DNA of 64,000 nucleotides from Paraplanobispora siamensis (GTDB lineage Bacteria > Actinomycetota > Actinomycetes > Streptosporangiales > Streptosporangiaceae), in contig NZ_BOOJ01000037.1 in the NCBI RefSeq assembly GCF_016863175.1, positions 62,001 to 126,000 on the forward strand. The letters run 5' to 3'. Below the pieces are notes generated by a model, which was not told where the DNA came from, did no database searches, and saw only the letters and a list, made by a program, of their open reading frames with translations. Numbering within the stretch: position 1 is the first letter of the stretch; each line of letters starts with the position of its first letter. Below are positions 9,724 through 17,005 of this stretch, one piece after another. Both the position numbers and the translations under genes were made by a program.

Positions 9724-10952
9724 GGAACCCGCTCCGCTCGAACCATCTCGACCTCCTGGCCGACCTTCACGACGTCGCCGACGATCACGATCGCCGGTGG
9801 CCGAATCCCAGCCGCGGTCACGCGCTCCGCCACATCGGTAAGCGTGGCGTAAAGAGCTCGCTGCGTGGGAAGAGTACCGTCCTGTACCACCATTACGGGA
9901 GTTTCCGGCGAACGTCCTTCGCGGATCAGCGTCTCGGCGATCACCGCGATCCGCTCGACCGCCATCATGAGGACCAGGGTTCCGGCGGAATGCGCCAGAT
10001 TCGACCAATTCACGGTGGATGCTGGGTCGCCCGGCGGGACGTGCACCGAGATCACGTGGAACTCCTGGCTGACGCCCCGATGCGTCACCGGCACCCCCGC
10101 CGCGCCGGGCACCGCGACCGGGCTGGTGATCCCGGGCACCACGACGACCGGGATGCCCTCGCGGGCGCAGGCGAGCATCTCCTCGCCGCCCCGGCCGAAG
10201 ACGAACGGGTCGCCGCCCTTGAGCCGGACCACGAACTTGCCCTGCTTGGCGTGCTCGACCAGCAGCTCGTTGATCCGCTCCTGGGCCATGTAACGGCCGT
10301 AGGGGATCTTCGCCGCGTCGATCAGCTCGACGTCCGGGGGCAGTTCGTCGAGCAGGGCCTGCGGGGCCAGGCGATCGGCGATGACCACGTCGGCCTGGGC
10401 GAGCAGCTGCCGCCCGCGGACCGTGATCAGGCCGGGGTCGCCGGGGCCGCCGCCGACCAGGGCGACGCCGACCGGCTTGGTACGGCTGCGGCGGGCGTCG
10501 ACCGTGCCGTCGCGCAACGCCTCCACCACGGCGTCCCGGATCCCGGCGGCCCGCTGCGGGTCGCCGCCGGCGGTGATCGCCACCCCGATCTCGCCGACCC
10601 GCCCGCTGGCCGGGGTCCACGCGGCCGAGGCGTCCTTGTCGTCGGCGCGCACGCACCAGATCCGCTTGGCCTCCGCCTCGGCGGCGATCGCGGTGTTCAC
10701 GGCTCTGTCGTCGGTGCAGGCCTGCACCAGCCAGGCGCCGTCCACGTCTCCCACCTGGTACGGCCGGGCCTCCCAGGTGACGCGGCCGCTCGCGATGAGG
10801 TCGTCGAGCGCGTGCGTGACGCTGGTCGAGACGATGGTGACCAGGGCTCCGGCGTCCAGCAGGGCCGGCACACGCCGCTGGGCGACGCGGCCTCCCCCGA
10901 CGACGAGCACCCGCCGCCCGGAGAGGCGCAGACCGAGCAGGTAGGGCGACAT
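9720..10952 (-). CDS. cysG: uroporphyrinogen-III C-methyltransferase with precorrin-2 dehydrogenase-like N-terminus
   Basis: 410-residue fusion. The N-terminal ~145 residues are a siroheme synthase N-domain with NAD-binding V-V-G-G-G-R-V-A-Q-R-R. The C-terminal ~255 residues are SUMT (CobA), with V-G-G-G-P-G-D-P-G-L-I-T-V-R, the SAM pocket G-G-D-P-F-V-F-G-R-G-G-E-E and V-V-P-G-I-T-S. It would methylate uroporphyrinogen III at C2 and C7 to precorrin-2 and may oxidise that to sirohydrochlorin, feeding siroheme and cobalamin. The ATG at 10952 has AGGAGA nine bases upstream. The E. coli CysG central ferrochelatase part is not obvious, so the symbol could equally be cobA. First gene of an apparent cysG-dynA-dynB transcript. 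Confidence 0.9.
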   Translation of the reverse strand: MSPYLLGLRLSGRRVLVVGGGRVAQRRVPALLDAGALVTIVSTSVTHALDDLIASGRVTWEARPYQVGDVDGAWLVQACTDDRAVNTAIAAEAEAKRIWCVRADDKDASAAWTPASGRVGEIGVAITAGGDPQRAAGIRDAVVEALRDGTVDARRSRTKPVGVALVGGGPGDPGLITVRGRQLLAQADVVIADRLAPQALLDELPPDVELIDAAKIPYGRYMAQERINELLVEHAKQGKFVVRLKGGDPFVFGRGGEEMLACAREGIPVVVVPGITSPVAVPGAAGVPVTHRGVSQEFHVISVHVPPGDPASTVNWSNLAHSAGTLVLMMAVERIAVIAETLIREGRSPETPVMVVQDGTLPTQRALYATLTDVAERVTAAGIRPPAIVIVGDVVKVGQEVEMVRAERVP

Positions 10953-11032
10953 AGCGACAGATCTCCTGTTCGCGACGAACGGTGAAGCAGGGCGTGTTCG
11001 GAGGTAAACCTACCGGCTTGCAGGACGCCGTT

Positions 11033-11063
11033 TGATGTCACTGTGTTAACAAGCTTGACATCA
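11033..11063. promoter_or_regulatory. inverted repeat upstream of cysG
   Basis: TGATGTCA and TGACATCA, perfect 8-bp arms around a 15-bp spacer with GTTAAC at its centre, about 80 bp upstream of the cysG start. AT-rich against its surroundings. Candidate operator for siroheme/cobalamin control; the regulator is unknown. Confidence 0.45.
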
Positions 11064-11166
11064 TCACCACCCTGAAGAGGCGAAATCATGTCAAGCCGTA
11101 TCCACCTGGTGAGATCGCGGGCCGGCCGTCTTCCGCGCACGGGAGCCGGCCCGCGACCCGGCCGGG

Positions 11167-12357
11167 TCAGACCTCCTTCTCGCTGACCCCCGCCGAGTCG
11201 AACGTCGCCACCTCGTGCATGACCCGGACCGCCGCGCACACCAGGGGGTGGGCGAGCAGCCCGCCGGTGCCCTCGCCGAGCCGGAGCTCCAGCTCGACCA
11301 GGGGACGCAGGCCCAGGTGCGCCAGCGCGAGGGCGTGCCCCGGCTCGGCCGAGCGGTGCCCCGCCACGCAGTGGTCGACTACGTCGGGTGCCAGCGCCGC
11401 CGCGGCGAGAGCCGCCGAACCGGAGATCACGCCGTCGAGGATGACCGGCACCCGCAGCGCGGCCCCGCCCAGGATGAACCCGGCGATGGCCGCGTGCTCC
11501 AGCCCGCCGACCGCCGCCAGCGCCCGCAGCGCGGGCGAGGCCTCCGGCCCGCCCGTCCCCGGGGCGGCCACGGCCTCAGACCCGCCATCCGGTCCGTCCG
11601 CCGCCGGGGCGGCTACGACCCCCTCGCGGTCCGGCCCGTCCGCCCCTGCGGCGGGTACGGCCGGCCCGCCTTCCAGGCCGTTCACCCGCAGGGCCCGGCG
11701 GACGACCTCCACCTTGCGGGCCAGGGTGTCGTCGTCGACGCCGGTCCCCCGCCCGGTCGCCCCGGCGGCGTCCTGTCCGGTGAAGGCGCAGATCAGAGCG
11801 GCCGAGGCGGTGGTGTTGGCGATGCCCATGTCACCGGTGATCAGGCAGCGGGCGCCCCGCTCGACGAGTTCGCGGGCCACCTCGATCCCGGCCTCCAGCG
11901 CCGCCACGGCCTGCTCGACGGTCATCGCGGGCCCCAGGGAGAGGTCCGCGGTGCCGTGGGCGACCTTCCTGATCGTCAGGCCCGGGGCAGCGGGGAGGTC
12001 GGCCGCGACGCCGACGTCCACGACGGTCACGGTGGCCCCGATCTGGGTCGCGAAGGCGTTGGCCACGGCGCCGCCGGCCAGGAAGTTGCCCACCATCTGC
12101 TGGGTGACCTCCTGCGGCCAGGGGCTCACGCCCTGGGCGTGCACGCCGTGGTCGGCGGCGAAGATCGCCAGTGCGGCCGGTGCGGGGACGGGCGCGGGGC
12201 TGACGCCCGCGGCCCCGGCCAGCCGTACCGCCACCTCCTCCAGGACTCCCAGCGCGCCCCGGGGTTTGGTCAGCCGGTCCTGGTGGGCTCGGGCCTCCGC
12301 GACGGCTCCGGGGTCCCGGGGCCGGATCTCGGCGATGGTCCGCTCAAGAGTGATCAT
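11167..12357 (-). CDS. cobT: nicotinate-nucleotide--dimethylbenzimidazole phosphoribosyltransferase
   Basis: 396 residues. CobT transfers ribose phosphate from NaMN to dimethylbenzimidazole, giving alpha-ribazole phosphate for the lower ligand of cobalamin. Recognisable elements are K-P-x-G-A-L-G (~31-37), A-A-D-H-G-V (~68-73), the G-D-M-G-I-A-N-T-T-A-S loop (~175-185) and L-G-E-G-T-G-G (~360-366), whose Glu is the catalytic base. A Gly/Pro/Ala/Asp-rich segment (~227-274) is inserted between core elements, making the protein ~45 residues longer than usual. The ATG at 12357 is preferred to an upstream GTG because family members start close to it. It is followed, across 214 bp, by cysG and preceded by cbiX. 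Confidence 0.93.
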   Translation of the reverse strand: MITLERTIAEIRPRDPGAVAEARAHQDRLTKPRGALGVLEEVAVRLAGAAGVSPAPVPAPAALAIFAADHGVHAQGVSPWPQEVTQQMVGNFLAGGAVANAFATQIGATVTVVDVGVAADLPAAPGLTIRKVAHGTADLSLGPAMTVEQAVAALEAGIEVARELVERGARCLITGDMGIANTTASAALICAFTGQDAAGATGRGTGVDDDTLARKVEVVRRALRVNGLEGGPAVPAAGADGPDREGVVAAPAADGPDGGSEAVAAPGTGGPEASPALRALAAVGGLEHAAIAGFILGGAALRVPVILDGVISGSAALAAAALAPDVVDHCVAGHRSAEPGHALALAHLGLRPLVELELRLGEGTGGLLAHPLVCAAVRVMHEVATFDSAGVSEKEV

Positions 12358-12387
12358 GCCACCAGTGTCCACGAAGGGCCGGGCGGA

Positions 12388-13215
12388 TCACCAGGCGGCG
12401 GCCCTGAGCGCCTCCTCGTAGCGCTCGATGACCACGTCGGCCAGGGCCTCGCAGTCCCCGATGGCCTCGGCGCAGCGCACGTCGAGGTCCGGGTGACCGG
12501 CGGCGTAGGACATGGCCTGGGCCCAGACCCTGTCCAGCAGGCCCCCGGCGAACAGCAGGTAGGGCACGACGATGACGCGCTTGGCGCCCAGGCGGCGGCA
12601 GCGCTCGATGCCGCCGGGCACGCCGGGCGGGGTGAGGGAGGCGAAGGCCGTCTCGACCGTCATGTAGTCGTGGGCGTGGGTCTCCCAGAACAGGCGGGAG
12701 ACCCGGTGCACGTCGGCGTTGGAGGTCGGGCAGGTGGAGCCGTCGCCGACCAGCACCACGGCGGTCTCCCCGGGCTCGACCCCCTCGGGCTCCTCCTCCA
12801 GCGGGCCCCCGGACGCGGCCACCAGGCGGAGCCTGGGGACCTCGGTGGCGGCGTCGGCCAGCCGCTCGGCGAGCAGGGCGAGGACCCGGGGGTCGGATCC
12901 CAGCGGGCGGCCGTAGTCGCAGGTGAGCATGGGGTGGCGCTCCTGCTCGCGGGCCATCGCGGCGGGGATGTCGGCGCCGAGGCGGGTGTCGCCGGTGAGC
13001 ATCAGCGGCAGCGCCACCATGCGGTGGTGGCCGCGTGCGACCAGCGAGGCGATCGAGTCACTGAGACGCGGCCTGGCCCGGGCGATGTATCCGCCGGAGA
13101 CGTCGGCGGCGGTCCGGTCCAGGCGGCATCGGAGCCTGTGGACGAACCTGCCGAACTCGGCCGATCCGTTGTCATCATGCGAGCCCTGCCCGATGAGCAG
13201 CAGCGGCGGCTTCAT
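12388..13215 (-). CDS. sirohydrochlorin chelatase / cobaltochelatase, CbiX-like
   Basis: 275-residue class II chelatase with two CbiX-type halves. It begins P-P-L-L-L-I-G-Q-G-S-H-D, where the His after G-S is the metal-binding catalytic residue; the second half contains the matching V-I-V-V-P-Y-L-L-F-A-G-G. It would insert Co2+ (or Fe2+) into sirohydrochlorin. Internal L-M-L-T-G-D-T-R-L-G-A-D-I-P is typical of the actinobacterial subfamily. ATG 13215 follows GGAG at nine bases. cobT starts 30 bp beyond its stop, so the two are probably co-transcribed. Metal preference cannot be read from sequence; the cobalamin neighbours suggest cobalt. Confidence 0.88.
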   Translation of the reverse strand: MKPPLLLIGQGSHDDNGSAEFGRFVHRLRCRLDRTAADVSGGYIARARPRLSDSIASLVARGHHRMVALPLMLTGDTRLGADIPAAMAREQERHPMLTCDYGRPLGSDPRVLALLAERLADAATEVPRLRLVAASGGPLEEEPEGVEPGETAVVLVGDGSTCPTSNADVHRVSRLFWETHAHDYMTVETAFASLTPPGVPGGIERCRRLGAKRVIVVPYLLFAGGLLDRVWAQAMSYAAGHPDLDVRCAEAIGDCEALADVVIERYEEALRAAAW

Positions 13216-13323
13216 AGAAAAGGACTCCAATGACCTTGACCTGGTGTTACTCAGCGGCGCCTCGCGAGAATAGCCGATGACGGTGGCTTGGCGACAGGTT
13301 ACGGATCCACAACATTCATCCGC

Positions 13324-14511
13324 TCATGGTTTGGACTCACCCGAACGCGATCGGGAAGAGTGCACGACGAAGACCGGATCGGCGGCGGCCAGACCGTGGG
13401 TTCCGTCGGGATGCAGGACCAGCCGGGATGACTGGATCTGCACGCCTTCGGCCTGATAGCCGTGCCGGCGCAGGATCTCCAGCACCGTGACGACCTGCTC
13501 GACGGTCCGCAGCGCGCACACCAGGACCCTGGGGTTGCGGGCCGCGCAGACCTCGACCACGTCGGCCCCTCCCCCGCCGACGAAGACCGCGTCCGGGTCG
13601 GCCAGCGGCTCCAGGGCCGGCGGCGCCTGCCCGCGGGTCAGGGCGACCTTCACGCCGTGGGCGATGACGTTGCGGCGCAGCCGGGCGCAGGACTCCTCCT
13701 CGCGCTCCACCGCCACCACGGCCGCGCCGAGCCTGGCGCACTCCACCGCGATCTCTCCCGAGCCCGCGCCGACGTCCCAGACGAGGTCGCCCAGCCGGGG
13801 GCCGATCTTGGCCAGCACGAAGGCCCGGACCTCGGGGCTCAGCCCGCCGCCGTCGAAGTCCAGCGCCCACTCCGGGGGTCCCGGCCGGGCCCCGGCGACC
13901 CAGCCCGGCTCGTACGGCCGGTGCAGCGGGTCCAGCACGAGCACCACGTCGGGGTCCTTCCACGGCCGCGTGGTGGCCTCGCCCATCCGGCTGTGCGTGA
14001 TCCGCTCGTCGGGCCCGCCGAGGTCCTCGCAGACGATCAGCGCGCGGGGCGTGGTGGGGGCCAGCTCTCTGGCGATCTCGGCCGGGCCGATCCCGGGGCC
14101 GACGAGCACGGCGACCTTGTGGTGGGCGCGGCAGGCGTTCACCACCCGGTCGAGCCGTTCACCGGTGACGACGAGGGCGTCCTCCCAGGCCAGCCCGGCC
14201 TTGGCGAAGGCACGCGAGGCGAGCGGGAGCGCGGGCAGCACTTCGGGCATGACGCCGTGCCCGCGTAGCTCCTTGACCACGTCGAAGAAGCCGGGATCCC
14301 CCTCGGCGAGCACGACCAGCCGGCCCTCGCCCTCCTCCAGGTGGGCGTCGACGACCTCCAGCAGCGGCCCGTCCAGCCGCCTGGCCCTGACGGGCGCCGG
14401 GCCCAGCCGGCGGAAGGCCCGCTCCGGTCCGGTGACCGCGACGGCCTCGTCCAGTCTGGCCCGCGCGACCGCGGACAGTTCCGATCCGTCCACCCCGACC
14501 ACTGTGATCAT
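13324..14511 (-). CDS. cobL: precorrin-6Y C5,15-methyltransferase (decarboxylating), CbiE-CbiT fusion
   Basis: 395-residue two-domain enzyme. The N-terminal tetrapyrrole methylase domain (CbiE, ~1-195) starts M-I-T-V-V-G-V-D-G and has V-L-A-E-G-D-P-G-F-F-D. The C-terminal CbiT domain (~215-395) is a Rossmann methyltransferase with D-V-G-A-G-S-G-E-I-A-V-E as motif I. Together they methylate precorrin-6 at C5 and C15 and decarboxylate the C12 acetate. The ATG at 14511 is chosen over a GTG three codons earlier because GAGGGCGGTGAG then sits at normal distance. The stop is 108 bp upstream of cbiX on the same strand. The decarboxylation/C15 activity belongs to the CbiT half. Confidence 0.92.
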   Translation of the reverse strand: MITVVGVDGSELSAVARARLDEAVAVTGPERAFRRLGPAPVRARRLDGPLLEVVDAHLEEGEGRLVVLAEGDPGFFDVVKELRGHGVMPEVLPALPLASRAFAKAGLAWEDALVVTGERLDRVVNACRAHHKVAVLVGPGIGPAEIARELAPTTPRALIVCEDLGGPDERITHSRMGEATTRPWKDPDVVLVLDPLHRPYEPGWVAGARPGPPEWALDFDGGGLSPEVRAFVLAKIGPRLGDLVWDVGAGSGEIAVECARLGAAVVAVEREEESCARLRRNVIAHGVKVALTRGQAPPALEPLADPDAVFVGGGGADVVEVCAARNPRVLVCALRTVEQVVTVLEILRRHGYQAEGVQIQSSRLVLHPDGTHGLAAADPVFVVHSSRSRSGESKP

Positions 14512-14666
14512 CGTGCTCACCGCCCTCGTCTCCAGAGTGACGGCTCAGCGCGGATCAGACCAGGTGCGTGCCCTGCTTCCCTGGGGATTACGGCTGGTGC
14601 CGTAATCGATCTCGTAATGCGCCGGTCAAGGCTGACCGTGCGGAGGCAAGCCCGCGTAACCACGAT

Positions 14667-14690
14667 GTTTGTCACCGATCGGCCGGGTAT
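14667..14690 (+). promoter_or_regulatory. SigB-type stress promoter
   Basis: GTTT (14667-14670), a 14-bp spacer and GGGTAT (14685-14690) fit the Streptomyces SigB-group consensus GNNT-N14-16-GGGTAC/T. The expected transcription start is about 25-30 bases before the DUF2795 ATG, leaving room for the AAGGGG ribosome site. Confidence 0.65.
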
Positions 14691-14724
14691 GGGGGCAATC
14701 ACCTGTGTGAAAGGGGTGACGACC

Positions 14725-15144
14725 ATGGAACGCGGAAGCGCCAAGCACGGCTCGCGTCTGGACGATCAGCAGAAGCACGAGACCGAGGGGATGACCCGAG
14801 GCGGAGGCACCACCCACGCGGAGGAGTGGAAAGAGCCCGAGCCCATGCCCGCGGTGGCGGAGGACAGCATGACGCGATCCCCGTCCCGGCCGGCCGACCG
14901 CGAGCCGGGCACGCCGATCGGCATGACCCCTTATGACGTGGAGCGCCGCGGCAACCTCGCCAAGTGGATCAGCGGGACCAGCGTGTTCCCCGCCGACCGC
15001 GACGCCCTCCTGTCCCGTGCCGAGATGGAGGGCGCGCCCGATCCGGTCATCGAGGAGCTCCGGTCGCTGCCGAACGCCACCTACACGAACATGGCGGAGG
15101 TGGCCGAGGCGCTCGGGTACGGCAAGGAGGAGAGGAGGCAGTAA
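14725..15144 (+). CDS. DUF2795 domain protein
   Basis: 139-residue hydrophilic protein. The N-terminal ~65 residues are charged and low in complexity. The C-terminal half is the DUF2795 helical domain: a helix with N-L-A-K-W-I-S-G-T-S-V-F-P-A, then R-D-x-L-L-x-R-A, P-D-P-V-I-E-E-L-R-S-L-P and Y-T-N-M-A-E-V-A-E-A-L-G-Y. Biochemical function unknown; the family is widespread in actinobacteria. ATG 14725 is preceded by AAGGGGTGACGACC. Its TAA overlaps the next gene's ATG by one base (TAATG), so both are translated from one message, apparently driven by the SigB-type promoter upstream. Confidence 0.85.
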   Translation: MERGSAKHGSRLDDQQKHETEGMTRGGGTTHAEEWKEPEPMPAVAEDSMTRSPSRPADREPGTPIGMTPYDVERRGNLAKWISGTSVFPADRDALLSRAEMEGAPDPVIEELRSLPNATYTNMAEVAEALGYGKEERRQ

Positions 15145-16220
15145 TGAAACTTGACGCCTTTCAGTACCTGTATGAGCGTCAGGGGCCCTTCGCATCGGTC
15201 TACCTCGACACCAACCGCGCCATCCCACAGGGCGAGCAGGAGGTCGAACTCCACTGGAAGGCGGCGGCCGAGCGTCTGGAGGGCGCCGACAAGGCCACGC
15301 TCCAGGCGCTCGAGGCTCTGATCACCTCCGTCGGCGCCGCGGCGCCCGGCCGAGCGGTCTTCGCCGCCGACGGCGAGGTCCTCTACACCGAGGCCCTGCC
15401 CGACAAGCCCCGCAGGGAGACCACCCGCTGGTCCCCGCTGCCGCACCTCATGCCGTTGCTGGCCCAGCGGGGCGAAAACGTGCCCCATGTGCAGGTGCTC
15501 ATCGACCGCGCGGGCGCGGACGTGATCGTGGTCGGCGCGGGGGCGCCCCGCCGTACGGAGGTGCAGCCGGCCGAGGACTGGCCGCTGCAGAAGACGGGCA
15601 AGGGCGGCTGGTCCCAGCGGCGTTACGAGAACAGCGTGGAGAAGGCCTGGGAGCACAACGCCAAGATGGTGGCCGAGGAGGTGGACCGGGAGGTCCGCCG
15701 CACGGGCGCCGAACTGGTGATCGTGGCGGGGGACCCGAAGGCGGTGCCCCTGCTCAAGTCGCATCTGGGCCATGAAGCCGCCGAACGCACCGTGGTGGTG
15801 GAGCACGGCAACCGGGCCGAGGGCAGCGATCCCACGATGTTCGGCAAGGAGGTCGAGGCGACCGTCGACGAATGGCTCGACCGCCGCCGTGCCCAGCTGC
15901 TGGAGCGCTTCGGGGAGGCTCTCCCCCGGGACCTGGCGGTCACCGGCCTGGACGCCGTCGCCAAGGCCTTCCGGGAGAGGAGGGTGGACACTCTGCTGAT
16001 GGTCGACGACTCGACCGCCGACGGCATGATGTGGATCGGGCCCGGAGGGGACCAGCTGGGGCCCGACCCGGAAGAACTGCGCACGTGGGGCGTGAGCGAA
16101 CCCGTGGAGGAGCGCGCGGACGCCGCTCTGGCCCGGGCGGCCGTCATGACGGACGCCCAGCTGATCTTCGTGCCCAAGCTCGACACCCGGGACGAGGTCG
16201 CCGCACTGCTCCGCTTCTGA
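15144..16220 (+). CDS. Vms1/eRF1-like protein (bacterial release-factor family, Rv2629-like)
   Basis: 358-residue protein of the bacterial archaeo-eukaryotic release-factor superfamily (baeRF, Rv2629-like). It starts L-Y-E-R-Q-G-P-F-A-S-V-Y-L-D-T-N, the recurrent N-terminal beta-strand motif, and has a middle domain with H-V-Q-V-L-I-D-R-A-G-A-D. The C-terminal L7Ae/eRF1-domain-3-like region includes L-L-M-V-D-D-S-T-A-D and ends with a helix ahead of I-F-V-P-K-L-D-T-R-D-E-V-A-A-L-L-R-F. Proposed family role: peptidyl-tRNA hydrolysis or ribosome rescue under stress; not shown here. GAGGAGG precedes the ATG. Rv2629 of M. tuberculosis belongs to the dormancy response, consistent with the SigB-type promoter. 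Confidence 0.8.
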   Translation: MKLDAFQYLYERQGPFASVYLDTNRAIPQGEQEVELHWKAAAERLEGADKATLQALEALITSVGAAAPGRAVFAADGEVLYTEALPDKPRRETTRWSPLPHLMPLLAQRGENVPHVQVLIDRAGADVIVVGAGAPRRTEVQPAEDWPLQKTGKGGWSQRRYENSVEKAWEHNAKMVAEEVDREVRRTGAELVIVAGDPKAVPLLKSHLGHEAAERTVVVEHGNRAEGSDPTMFGKEVEATVDEWLDRRRAQLLERFGEALPRDLAVTGLDAVAKAFRERRVDTLLMVDDSTADGMMWIGPGGDQLGPDPEELRTWGVSEPVEERADAALARAAVMTDAQLIFVPKLDTRDEVAALLRF

Positions 16221-16299
16221 CCGGGGCCCGCGCCCGGGCGCCCCGCGATCGGCCGCGACGCCGGTCAGAACGCTCCTGGCCGGGCTCCGCTCCCGGCCG

Positions 16300-16379
16300 G
16301 GTCCGTTCTCGTGCGGGTCCGTTCTCGTACGGAATCGTTCTCGTACGGAATCGTTCCTGTGCGGCCCCGCTCCCGTACG
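16300..16379. repeat. five tandem 16-bp repeats between convergent genes
   Basis: Five units of 16 bp starting at 16300, 16316, 16332, 16348 and 16364, consensus GGWWCGTTCTCGTACG. The central units are nearly identical and the outer ones diverged. The array ends two bases before the lutC stop codon, in the gap between the convergent baeRF and lutC genes. Each unit contains CGTACG or CGTGCG. Confidence 0.85.
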
Positions 16380-16381
16380 GC

Positions 16382-17005
16382 TCAGCGGATGACGATCACC
16401 TCCAGCGTGCGCGGGCCGTGCACGCCCTCGACCCGGTCGAGTTCGATGTCGCTCGTCGCGGACGGGCCGCTGATCCAGGTCAGCGGCCTGGCCGGGTCGA
16501 GCGCGGCGACCGCCTGCGGCACGCCCGCCACGATCTGCCCGGCCCTCACCAGGCAGAGGTGGTAGTCGGGCATCAGGGTCAGGGCCCTGCGTCCCTGGCC
16601 CGGCCCGGCGTCCAGCACGATCGTGCCGGTCTCGGCGACGCCGGCCGCGCATCCGGTGACGACCCCGTCGACGGCGTCCAGCTCCGCTGCCGACAGCGGC
16701 GGGTCGTCCGTCACGACCTCGCACCCCGGGTGGTCCCGCACCGCCCGCTCCCACTCCTGCGGCAGCCCGCCGGGCACGACGACGCGGCGGGCCCCGCGCC
16801 GGGCCAGCGCCTCGGTGATCACGGCGTCCTCCTTGCCCGGGTCGACCACGTGCACCACGGCCCGGTAGTCGGCCACCCGCTCGGCGAACAGCCCGATCTC
16901 CCGTCCGGTCGCGGCCGCGGCCGGGCGGGAGGGGACGAGCGGGACCTGCGGCGCCCCGGCGACGGCCGTACGGATCCTCGCCAGGATGCGTTCGCGGGAG
17001 TTCAC
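16382..17005 (-). CDS. lutC: lactate utilization protein LutC
   Basis: 207-residue LUD-domain protein, third subunit of the LutABC L-lactate oxidation complex. It starts V-N-S-R-E-R-I-L-A-R-I-R and contains V-V-V-P-G-G-L-P, G-C-A-A-G-V-A-E-T-G-T-I-V-L and the C-terminal W-I-S-G-P-S-A-T-S-D-I-E-L, all typical of LutC/YkgG. GTG start overlapping the lutB TGA (GTGA, 17002-17005), so it is translationally coupled. Last gene of lutABC; a 16-bp repeat array lies immediately downstream. Regulation is probably through the FadR-type GntR protein encoded divergently at 19315. Confidence 0.92.
   Translation of the reverse strand: MNSRERILARIRTAVAGAPQVPLVPSRPAAAATGREIGLFAERVADYRAVVHVVDPGKEDAVITEALARRGARRVVVPGGLPQEWERAVRDHPGCEVVTDDPPLSAAELDAVDGVVTGCAAGVAETGTIVLDAGPGQGRRALTLMPDYHLCLVRAGQIVAGVPQAVAALDPARPLTWISGPSATSDIELDRVEGVHGPRTLEVIVIR

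Noticed and set aside
14526-14666. Additional gene upstream of the SigB-type promoter
   Set aside because: Frames here are short and without ribosome sites.
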